Assembly: GCA_913020045.1 (NCBI GenBank)
Contig: CAJWBE010000004.1
Location: 110,263-174,262 of the forward strand
Source: an uncultured Oleiphilus sp.
GTDB taxonomy: Bacteria > Pseudomonadota > Gammaproteobacteria > Pseudomonadales > Oleiphilaceae
Direction: 5' to 3'
DNA: 64,000 nt
Each line of letters opens with the position of its first letter. Position 1 is the first letter of the stretch. Under the pieces are notes generated by a model. It worked only from the letters and a program-made list of their open reading frames with translations, made no database searches and was not told the origin of the DNA. Shown piece by piece: positions 10,139 through 21,000 of this stretch. Position numbers and translations under genes: made by a program.

Positions 10139-10384
10139 ATGGAACTTTTCTTTTTAGTATTTATTTTTATGATTACGCTTGTCGGCGCAATGTCTGTCGG
10201 TGTTTTATTCGGTAGTAAGCCAATTTCGGGATCATGTGGTGGTATGAGTGCGCTTGGAATGGAGGTCGCTTGTGATATCTGTAAGGGCGATAAAGCTCGA
10301 TGTGATAAAGAGAACGAAGCCCAACCGGGGTCAACGTTAGCTGATCTAAGTTACGATGCTTCCGAGCCGAATGATCAAAAGTAA
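10139..10384 (+). CDS. nqrM: Na+-NQR maturation factor NqrM (DUF539)
   Basis: The 81-residue product has one N-terminal membrane helix and cysteines in GSCGG, ACDICKG and ARCDKE. This pattern is typical of NqrM, which is needed to deliver iron to the NqrD/NqrE centre. ATG 10139 follows a GGGAG ribosome-binding site; a GTG one codon upstream is less likely. Placement after apbE is the usual order, so this operon carries both known Nqr maturation factors. Confidence 0.93.
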   Translation: MELFFLVFIFMITLVGAMSVGVLFGSKPISGSCGGMSALGMEVACDICKGDKARCDKENEAQPGSTLADLSYDASEPNDQK

Positions 10385-10428
10385 GACAAGAAAGTATTAA
10401 CCTTGTTATAGAAGGAGTTAAGGATTGT

Positions 10429-11820
10429 ATGGCTGAATATCAATATGATGTGGTTGTTATTGGCGCGGGCCCGGCGGGAGAGGGAGCTGCGATGAACGCG
10501 GCGAAAGGCGGCAAGCGGGTTGCTGTGATTGAGGAAAAGGCGATTGTAGGCGGTAACTGCATCCATGTTGGTACAATCCCGTCTAAGTCGCTTCGTCATT
10601 CCGTTAAGCAAATAATTACATTTAATACGAATACGATGTTTAGGGACATTGGCGAACCGCGTTGGTTTTCTTTTCCTCGCGTGCTTCAAAGTGCGGAGAA
10701 GGTAATATCTAAGCAGGTTAAGTTGAGAACGCAGTTCTATGCGCGGAATCGCGTCGACCTATACACAGGTAAAGCATTTTTCCTCGATGCTAATCGAGTC
10801 GAGCTTCATGATGCGCAGTCAACGGACGTCTTGCATGCAGCAGAGTTTGTTATCGCGACGGGCTCCAGACCTTATAAACCGTCCAATGTCGACTTTACCC
10901 ATGACCGTATTTATTGCAGTGATTCTATTTTACAGTTGAGCCATACCCCTCGAACGATGGTGATTTATGGTGCCGGCGTAATTGGTTGCGAATATGCGTC
11001 TATTTTTGCTGGGCTGGGTGTGAAGGTCGATTTGGTTAATCCAGGTGACAAGTTACTGTCGTTTCTTGACGATGAGATTTCCGACGCGCTTAGTTATCAC
11101 CTTAGGAATAACGGTGTTTTGGTACGCCATAATGAAACCTATGAAACAGTCGTGGGCACTGAGTCAGGTATAGAAGTCACATTTGATTCTGGTAAGCGGA
11201 TTCGAGCGGACTCTTTCCTTTGGTGCAATGGTCGGACAGGGAATACTGACTTCATGGGCCTAGAGAATATTGGCTTGGAGCCAAATGGTCGGGGGCAATT
11301 AGCAATCGATGATCATTATAGAACGAGCGTTCCAGGGGTTTATGCAGTCGGGGATGTGATCGGTTGGCCTGCCTTGGCGAGTGCTGCCTATGATCAGGGC
11401 CGCTCATCTGCCTCAGCGATGTTAAATGATAGCTACTTTCGCTTTATTGATGATGTTCCTACCGGTATTTATACCATTCCGGAGATTAGTTCCGTGGGTA
11501 AAAACGAGCGCGAACTGACGGAGGAAAAAATTCCATATGAAGTTGGTCAGGCTTTTTTCAAGGATTTGGCTCGTGCTCAGATAACTGGAGAAGCGGTGGG
11601 CATGTTAAAAATACTGTTTCATCGCGAGACCAAAAAGCTACTCGGGATTCATTGCTTTGGTGACCAAGCTGCTGAAATTATCCACATAGGGCAAGCCATT
11701 ATGAGTCAAGATGGTGATGCAAATACCTTAGATTATTTCTTGAATACGACCTTCAATTATCCAACGATGGCTGAGGCATATCGTGTCGCTGCGCTCAATG
11801 GCTTAAACCGGATTTTTTAG
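10429..11820 (+). CDS. sthA: Soluble pyridine nucleotide transhydrogenase
   Basis: The 463-residue flavoprotein of the disulfide-reductase fold interconverts NADPH/NAD+ and NADP+/NADH in the cytosol. The FAD motif [17 protein letters not shown] is at the N-terminus. The region of the usual redox disulfide reads [17 protein letters not shown] with a single Cys, the signature that separates SthA from lipoamide or glutathione reductases. The NAD(P) motif [19 protein letters not shown] is central. It has its own GGAG ribosome-binding site 44 bases after nqrM and may be read from the nqr promoter, which would link NADH supply with the Na+ pump. Confidence 0.95.
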   Translation: MAEYQYDVVVIGAGPAGEGAAMNAAKGGKRVAVIEEKAIVGGNCIHVGTIPSKSLRHSVKQIITFNTNTMFRDIGEPRWFSFPRVLQSAEKVISKQVKLRTQFYARNRVDLYTGKAFFLDANRVELHDAQSTDVLHAAEFVIATGSRPYKPSNVDFTHDRIYCSDSILQLSHTPRTMVIYGAGVIGCEYASIFAGLGVKVDLVNPGDKLLSFLDDEISDALSYHLRNNGVLVRHNETYETVVGTESGIEVTFDSGKRIRADSFLWCNGRTGNTDFMGLENIGLEPNGRGQLAIDDHYRTSVPGVYAVGDVIGWPALASAAYDQGRSSASAMLNDSYFRFIDDVPTGIYTIPEISSVGKNERELTEEKIPYEVGQAFFKDLARAQITGEAVGMLKILFHRETKKLLGIHCFGDQAAEIIHIGQAIMSQDGDANTLDYFLNTTFNYPTMAEAYRVAALNGLNRIF

Positions 11821-11839
11821 AATAAGGCTAGTGATTGGT

Positions 11840-11868
11840 GGGCGGACCTTCCGCCCCTAGTTCTTTTC
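11840..11868 (+). terminator. Possible weak terminator after sthA
   Basis: GGGCGG and CCGCCC pair across ACCTT, followed by CTAGTTCTTTT. The stem is short and the U-tract interrupted, so termination efficiency is uncertain. Confidence 0.45.
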
Positions 11869-12004
11869 GTCTAACAGTTCACGCTTCAGTACGGCTTAGT
11901 TTGTAAGCTTTTTTTCTTTTTCGTAAATTAGAGCGATGCCCTTTTTTTGGTTATAAGCCATGCTGGCTTTCCTTTCTAGCGCTTTAACGGAAGCTCTATT
12001 ATTT

Positions 12005-15000
12005 ATGGTTACTCGTTTTTCTCGACTCGCTTCGTTTATCGGTTTTTTTTGCTTTGCACTTATACTCTCTGGCTGTGGTGAGGGTGACCGTGGATTCGTC
12101 CCTGCGGATGTTGATGCGGCCATTGTTGAAGATTCTCTGGTCGTAAACGTATCAGCGGTAAAAGGACCCTTGGCAAACACTGAGCTGTTTTTTTATGAGG
12201 TTAAGCTCGACGAAGGTTTGATCAAACAGCAAAGCGACGCGGTAACTGCGTTATTTAGTTTGCTTACGGATCTCGGTATTGATTATGCCGATGGTAATAT
12301 CAGCTATACGGGTGACGCAGGCGCACTGTTGAATGCATTTCGCCTACGTATTGAAGAGTACGGTTTCGTAACACAGTTACCTGCGTTGCAGGCTGAAGCG
12401 TTCGATAGTACTGCTCTTGCCAGCCTTCTCAACACAATTAGTGCCCGCATAAGCGATGAAAGCAACAGTTTGGTTCGTGAGGAACTTGAGAAGATTAGTT
12501 CGTCTTATGCCACTTTCGCGAGCTTGAAACGCGATGTTATCGAATTACAGTCTTTAGATTATGATATCGCTAAAGCTACCTCTTTTAGGGGGTTAAAAAG
12601 CACACTTGAAAAGTACTCAGATGCAGAAACGGATGCTATTAAGCTGCAAGGTTGGGAGCGCTTTAATTCGGACATAGCTGACATTGAAACCAATGCGATA
12701 TCGTTGGGTCAAATTCGCGCAAGAGTTCGTGAATTTAGGGACCTAGAGAGCGAAGGTTCTGTTGCTCCCTCTGATTCTGTTGCATTTGAACGGCTCGAAG
12801 TGTTGGATTCAGATCTTTCGTCAGCGAGCAGTGTATCTCGGGCAGATGAGCTGCTTTCACAAGCTTTGCGGGAGGAAGGTAGCTCTTCTTATCGGGAAGT
12901 ATACGCAAGTGTCCTCGAGGATATTAAGACTGTCGATGACGCGGTCTTTCTTTTTCAACAGTACCGATCTCTTTATCAGCTTCCAGGTTTAGTGCAACTA
13001 CTGGAGGAAAGCTTGACGCTGAGCGAGATGATAGCCTCGGTGATTGGTTTGCTTGACGTTCAATTTGAAAGGGCTTACCAAGATGCGCTAGTGAATGAAC
13101 GTTTGAATGCTGATGGGAGGCCTGACAACATTGTTGGTGCGCTTCAAATCGATTCAACAGCAATATTTAATGGCGTTACTCTAGGCCCCATTGACGGGCT
13201 TGTCTATTTTGAAACCGAGGCAGGGCTGAACACCATTGACCTAAATTCTGGAAACGCTCCAGCGTTAGATCGAATCAACGGTATCTTTCATACAGACAGC
13301 ATTAAAGGGTACGGTAACAATTCCATTGAAAACCGAAGTGTCGTCTTTAGAAGTGGTGCGCAAGAACAAAGAGATGAGAAAGGTGACCTGATAACGCTGT
13401 TTAGTGAGCTTGGAGACAACGCGGGAGGTTACGACACTGTTTATCCAGATCGATTTGCATCTCCTCTAACAACGCTTGGTGTTAAGTTGGTCGGTGAGAG
13501 CCTAAAGTCACTTACTTATATGAACGTAGATGTTGACGAAGACCTGATCCCTAACGTGAGCCTGAGTTCTTCGGTGTTTCGCTCAACAATGAGTCAAGTT
13601 TCTGAACTCTTGTCAGATAGCTTTAGTGTTAGTGGCGATGGTATAGATAGTATTTTTGACGCGCCGGCGGTCATTACCGAAGGAATGAAGTTTGATCCGG
13701 TCAAGCAGCAGCAAGTCATTAACTACAGAGCTGCGGTGGAGAGCTACTCTGCGTTGCTTCTCGAGATAGCAAACGCGGCGAACTTGGCCCCTGAGTCTGT
13801 TGAAGACTTAATGGTCGATGATTTGGCGGACGGGGTTGTAGATGGACGTTTAGATGGCTCCATTTTGCCGGGCTTAGCGTCTGTACCATATATAGACTAT
13901 TTGGCTAAGGTTGATCCAGCAGAGCGCTTTGTTCCAGGCACGAACTATACAGTAGACCAAACTGGAATTATGGTTAGAGACCAACTAGCTTTGATTCAGC
14001 CTACACTTAATTTATCAGACTTTCTGGTAGATTTTTCTCAACAGAGTTTCTCCGCGGCAATTGGCGGAGCGGATCTAGATAATGACGGGGTACTTGATCA
14101 AGAGCAGATATCAGATATTCCGGCAGGCTATCCTGGTTTGTGGTCGGTTCAGGCGGATATTGGTAACAAGCATTACGCTAATCTTGACGGAGAGTTCAGT
14201 CTTGAGTTTACCGCAGAGCAAAGAGAAGGGCCCTGCTTAGCGGCTCCTTGTGTTAGTTTGGGCGATTTGTCTTCCTTGGTCGTTGATGAGTGGAGTGTTG
14301 TGAAATCGCCTAACCAAGGTGATATGCAGTTGTCGGAGCCGGACGACAGTAATGTGGTTGGCTTTGATGTCTCAGTTACTGTACCTGGTGAATACCTGAT
14401 CAACGGGGTACTGAGGTCTTTAGCGGAGCCGGTTCAAACGCACCGGGTGACGTTGAGTGTATCGCTTATTGATCCTAGGATGCTGACCTTTCGAATGAAT
14501 CCACTAAACCCGGTTCTTGGCGAAGTGCCGGCCGTCGAAGTGAAATTAACTGAGTCGCTATGTAAAAGCTTACCTGCCGATAATGCTGAATGTTTGGCCG
14601 CAGATTTGACTGACAACTTGGATGATTTTGTTAACCTTTCATCGATAGGCAATAACTTTCGTGTCGGGTGGAGCGCATCACGTGATGACGATGCGCCATA
14701 CCAAACAAATTCTACGGTCAGCGGTGGTGTGTCAAGCGCAGAAGTTTCCCAAACTTCTTATGATTCTTTAGTAACTGCTACGGTTCTGTTTCAGTCGGGG
14801 TTCACTGATTATGAAATAGGTTCCCTTTCCAAGGACGTTGTGTTGGTAAACGGATTAGACTCAGCAGGAGCCTCAATTGGAGATGCAGATCAAGATGGAG
14901 TCTCAGACGCTGATGACTTGTTCCCATTTGACCCTGCTTGTCATACCGCGATCGATGGTGTTCTCGATACTGATGGCAATGGTGTTATTGATGCAAATGA

Positions 15001-18000
15001 TAATCCTGTATGTCGCGCCACTATTGAGCCTATTGGTGGAGAGCAGGTTTTCGACATTGCTTTTGAAGATGAGCAGTGGCTAGTTTACGAGGGGGCGGAT
15101 TTCATATTCCGTCGGGGCTTGGCAGATAATGCCGAGCTACGTCAGCCAATCTCCTTAGCATTACTCGAAAGCCCTATTACGACATTGGCTGAATACCCTT
15201 TAGCAAGGCAAGTTGTTGTTGGCTTAGAGAATGGGGACATATGGCGGTATGGTTATCAAGATAATGTGTTTACCCGTATTTTCGAAGGGGCGTCGCTTGG
15301 GGATCCGCAACCGAGTGTAACGTTGCTGACTACCGTTGATAGAGCCTTGCTGGTCGACTTCTCTGACGGGCAGCCACGCCTCATCAATATTGATGGATCG
15401 TTTGTTTCTATCGCATCTCAGCAAGCTTTTCCTCGTGCGGGCGCGAGTATTTCCTTGGTAAGCGACGACGTTAATGTCTCTGAACTATTTAGAGCGTTCG
15501 ATGTTACATGGTCTTTGGAGCGTTTTGATTCCGGTAGTGCCATGTATGAAACGTTGAATAACTTCGCCTTGTCCACCGATAGAACCGAGCTCCTTGCAGG
15601 ACAAACCTTAACTGGCGAAGTGGTTTTTGTGCGTATAGAGCGTTCTGGAGAGCTCGTCCTTGAACTAGAAATACCCGTATTAGATTTAGACCGTATAGCT
15701 TTTAGTGAGGATTCCTATACTTCAGATGACGACATGCGAGTGGTTGGCTTTGGTAAGTCTCTGGAGTTGATTGCTTCCAAGTCAATCTTGCAAGATGGCT
15801 ATGTTTTTTATGTTGAATGGTTAGTTAATGGGGTCGCAGAAAGTTATGGGAAAAGAGTTCTCAAATCGTCTGAATACCCGTTTGTTTTACCAGCGCTAAA
15901 TCATGAAAATGGGGATATCGTGGAAGCGATGGTTCGTTTGGGCCGAAACGGGCGTACTCATGATATCCGCGAGCTAATAGCCGTTAGTATTGGTGATTAT
16001 AGAGACCTATCGGTTGATATTGCGGTGTCTGGGGTCAGTCCATCTAAAACGGTTCAAGTTTCTGCAAATACACCTAATGACGAATTCCTATCGCGCTTCT
16101 TTGAGCCACGCTGGTATATAGATGAAGAGCTTCAAGAGGATCAAACCTCCTTTCGCTATCCCAAGCCAGGCACTCCGAACAAGCTTTTATTTGGAAGTGC
16201 TCTCTCAGTAGCTTTTTTCTACAGTATTGGAGATCAAGAAAATGAAACAAACGAAACTATTGCGGCTGTAATCGATGTTGAAGAGAGCCTTGCCGAGGAG
16301 TTTCGTTTGGTTCCGCGTTATCCGTTAGCGGGAGATTCTGTGGCGGCCGAATTTGATAATGTAAATGTAAATAGCGTCGGCGACTTTGATGCCACCTGGT
16401 ACGTGAATGGTCAAGAAGTTGCTGGGGCAATAGAGTATGAATTTTCTATCTCTAGTCTCAATCGCGGTGACGTTTTACAGTTAGATATATTGCAAGGTGA
16501 CGAGCCTGCTGATGAATTTTTGGCGGGAGGTGATGCGAGAGTTGTCATTGGTTATGACCTCTCAGCAGGTGGAGAGGATAGCCCCGATGATGATGGCGAC
16601 GGGGTGCGCAATAGTCTTGATTACGCCCGTAATGACAAAGCTTGCTCTCTTGAGAGCGATGCTACATCTGATGATAGTGATCTGGATGGGCTGAGTGATC
16701 TTTTTGAACTAAATTGGGGGGCAGGACAGCAACGAATCTATATGAATGTTGCTGACTCAGATGGTGATGGGTTCAGTGATGGAGAAGAAATTGAGAGAGG
16801 GTTTGACCCTTCCGACCCGACTGATCCTCCTCGACTAGCAAATGATTCTGACGGTGATGGTATTAGTGATTTGGATGAAGCTGCTGGCGTCGCTGACTTG
16901 GATAGTCCTTTTGTCCCCGGTGAAGACGGATATATATATACTCAGGTGTTAGTTGCTGATACCGATGGAGATGGCCTGAGCGACAAGTTTGAACTTGATT
17001 TAGAAGGGTATTCTCCTACTAATCCGGATACTGATGGGAACGGAATTAATGACGGTCTTCAGTATAATGCGGACCAGCGTTACGCAAGTTCAAATGTGCC
17101 TCAGGGCGTCTGTTATGCGACATGGATTGCGAATCGGCCAGAATCGACGCAAACCGTCTCTGATGTTCCTCAGATTGACGTAATTGGTGATCAAAAACTC
17201 GCCATTTCAGGCGTCAATTGGAACGAGGTTTTCTTGTTTGATTTAGTTGACGAAGCATTCAAGCCTTCAATTAGAGCTAATGCCTTGGGCTTGCTGTCAG
17301 AGGTTGAAGCTCTTGGATTCCACGCATCTGACTCTAGTTTACTTTATGTTGGGCAAGCAGGCGGGCGTATTTTGTTGATGGATACGTCCCGTTACGATGT
17401 ACCGTTTGATGAAACGTCGGAAAGTTTTTTTACGACAGGTGGAACAGGTGAGATCACTAAGATTATTGATCAAGGTGACCTGTTGATAGTGGAACAACAA
17501 ACTGCGGAAGACTCTTTTTCGCAGTATTTATTTACCTTGCCTGCGTCGATAGGGGCGAATGTTCCTGCCTATTCAATAGCCAGTCCAGTCAGTATTGTCA
17601 GCTCGACTTGGACAGATAGCTCTAAATTGGAGCTATGGTTCTTCAGTAATGAGCAAGCCAATAGTCGTCTATTTAGAGCAGTTTATGACTCGGGGGTCCC
17701 TTCTAATAGTGTCAGGCAAGAGATTCTTGTCCCGGCTGGCTATGAGTTAGACGGACCTATTTTTAAACGTAACCTAACCGATGAACTCTTGGCTTTTGGT
17801 TCTGGAGCGCTTTACAACACAGACTTAGACACTTGGCAGCAAGCAGCGACAGGTTTTCGTCAAGGTATAGAGCACGCTAGTCATCGCATTGTTCTCCCTG
17901 TTACTGACGAAAGGTTGAAGCTAATTCAGTTTTCGGGCCCCAGTGAAGGGGATTATCAGGCTCTTGATACAGAGGTAGATTTTTTACCTCGTTATATTGC

Positions 18001-21000
18001 GCCATTAGGTGTTGATGTCGCGATTATCGGTGAAGAAAAAGTAGGCAACGCAAATGTTTTAGCAACTCATCGCGTCCCTGTTGGCGACTCCGATGGTGAT
18101 GGCTTGCCGGGCTGGTGGGAGTATTTCTATGGTGGAGGGCTTAATGAAAGCTTGGTGGCTACGGATTTATACGACGGTATATCGACGTACCTTCAAGCTT
18201 ATCAAAACGGTTCTGATATTACGGCTTATGTTCGAGATAGCGATGCTGACGGTCTTTCGGATGCTGCCGAAACGTGTGCCGATAGGCGCTGCATCGTTAA
18301 CTCTGATCAAGATCACGATTTCTTAAACGATGGTTTGGAGGTATCTCTAGGTTACGATTTGAATGATGCTGACTCAGATGATAACGGGATACTCGATGGC
18401 AACGAAGATTTTGATGGGGATACGCTTTCGAACCGAGCCGAAATAAATACCTACAATACTGACCCGGCCCAGCAAGATACAGATGGTGATGGTATCGACG
18501 ATAATGACGAAGTTTTCATTTTGTTGACCAATCCATCCACCATCGACAGTAATCAGAATGGCGTTGACGATGGCTTAGAAGATTTTGATGAGGATGGCTT
18601 AAGCAATGCGCAAGAAATCGCATTTGGTACTGACCCATATTTAAGTGATACGGACGGCGACCAGTTGTCGGATCTGTTTGAAGTTTCTTTTGATGGTGAC
18701 TCGAATAATTACAGCGTTACGGACCTAAATCCTTTGGATTCAGACTCAGACGGCGACGGCCTTGATGATAACGTTGAGGTAGAAATCGCAGGGCTAGATC
18801 CATTGCTCTCAAGCGATGCGGCAATTGATAGCGATTTAGATGGACTAACGAATGCGGAGGAAGCGTTATTTGGCTCTTCGCTGTCTTCGGCAGATACAGA
18901 AGCCGATGGGGTCTCCGATTTAATAGAGTATCAGCGTGGAACGCACCCGGACTCTGAAGATACAGACGGAGATGGGCAATCTGATGCGCAAGAAATAAAT
19001 GGATTCTTAAATTCCGATGGGATAGTCGTTTTTACCAATCCCTTGTTGGCAGACACGGATAGTGACGGCTTGTCAGATGGCATAGAGCTTGGTGCGTTTA
19101 ATAGTGACCCATTCTTGCAAGATACGGACGGTGACGGCCTTGGCGATGAGTTTGAGTATTCGTATCGGTTTAGTTACGGAGAACTCCCTGAACGATTCGA
19201 ATTTCCTCCTGGACGCCCCCTTATCGAAGCCAACCCTAGATCGAACGATACGGATGGCGATACACTGTCAGATAGCGAAGAGCTAGCTCTTGGGACAAAT
19301 TTAGCGGAGGCGGATTCAGATAACGATCAATTGAGCGATAGTCTAGAATTGCAACTCAATACAAACCCATTTAATCGAGACAGTGACTCTGACGGAATTA
19401 TAGATGGAATAGAAGTTAACTTGTTAGGTACGAACCCCTTGGATGTTGACTCTGATGACAACGGTATTAGTGACGCGTTAGAAGACTATGATAACGATGG
19501 TATTACAACGATTGATGAGTTAAACAAGCTTTTTACTGACCCAGTTTCGGAAGATGGTCAAGGTTCCTTGGTCTATGTGGGGTCGTTAGTCCCTAGCAGT
19601 GCAAATCTAGAGAGGTTGTCTGGTTTTGTAGTCATTCCTGATATTTTGCCTTTGATAAACGGCGCTGATAGTTTGAATGGCTCTGGCGATGTTGTCGACA
19701 GTTTGGGTTCAGTCATTCTCGCGAATGGAGCGTATATTATTGTGGGTTCTGATGGAACTTTTGACGGAGACGAAGACCCAGATCTCGATGGGCTTTCGAA
19801 CAGCGAAGAACTCGCAATCAATACAGACCCCTATAACAAAGATACCGATGGTGATGGCCTCACCGATAAGGAGGAGGTGGACGATGGTATCGACCCAACC
19901 GCCATAGACACAGATGGCGACGGCCTATCTGATGCTGATGAACTTACGTTTGGGTCTGATCCGTTGTTGCAAGACTCGGATAGTGATGGGTTGGATGATT
20001 TGACGGAGTTTACGTTCAATCTAAACCCAAGAAATATAGATACTGATGGCGACTTGATTATTGACGGAGACGAGACGACAGAAACTGAAGCTCGCGTTTT
20101 TGATGTTGACAATGACGGAATTGCAGACGGAATAGAGCGTTTTTACTTGGGTACGAGCAACGTTGCTGGACTCGGCAACGGAACTGATAGTGACGATGAT
20201 GGTCTGACCGACTCGCAAGAAGTTTGGGTGTATATTTTTGGCCCCGGTGTGTTACCTACCGATCCACCAATACTGAATAACACGTTTAACTCTCGCAGTG
20301 CGACTCCAGGATGGGTGCCCGTTGCCTTTGACGAGGTGCTAGCAGATGCGAACCCTTTAACGCATGTTATTGTCCCGGATATTGTTGACGCTAGCGGAGC
20401 ACCAATAGGGACTTTGTATATACGGCGAATATCGGATCCTCTTGAATTCGACTCGGATGCGGACGGCCTGCCAGACTTTGTAGAACTTAACGTTATAGAG
20501 GCGAATCGAACGGCGATTGCGATCCCATCTGATTCTGAATTTGCCCTTGATTTCAATTCAGATTTAACATCCGGTACCATTTACGCCGCAACGGATCTAA
20601 ACGCAAATCTGTTTGAATTCGCAGACCCGCTTAATTTGAATACCAATCTTCAGACCGACATTGATACAGGTGCTGTTGTTAATGATGGAATGGAAGACCT
20701 TGATGAAGATCGATTGGTAAATCAACTAGATCTTTTTGAAGAAGGAAACGAAAGAACGATTCTTGAAAGCGACTCTGATCGTTTTGGTCTCGCGCCGACA
20801 CCGGATGGTATTCCCGATGGTTTAGAGGTTTTATTATTGGGGACGGATCCAACTTCTGATGATACAGATGACGATGGAATTTTGGATGATGACGAGCTGG
20901 CGCCACCAGGTATTATTGAGAGGTCAGTATCATCTGATGAGTTATGTAATGCGGATGAAGTACGGTTATCGGCGATAGCAGGTAACGATTACTGCTACGC

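Noticed and set aside
16573..20900. Regularly spaced GATxxxGATGGxGATGG-like DNA motifs resembling a tandem or CRISPR-like repeat
   Set aside because: They are codons of the Asp-rich protein repeats inside one open reading frame; spacing and sequence vary and there are no unique spacers.
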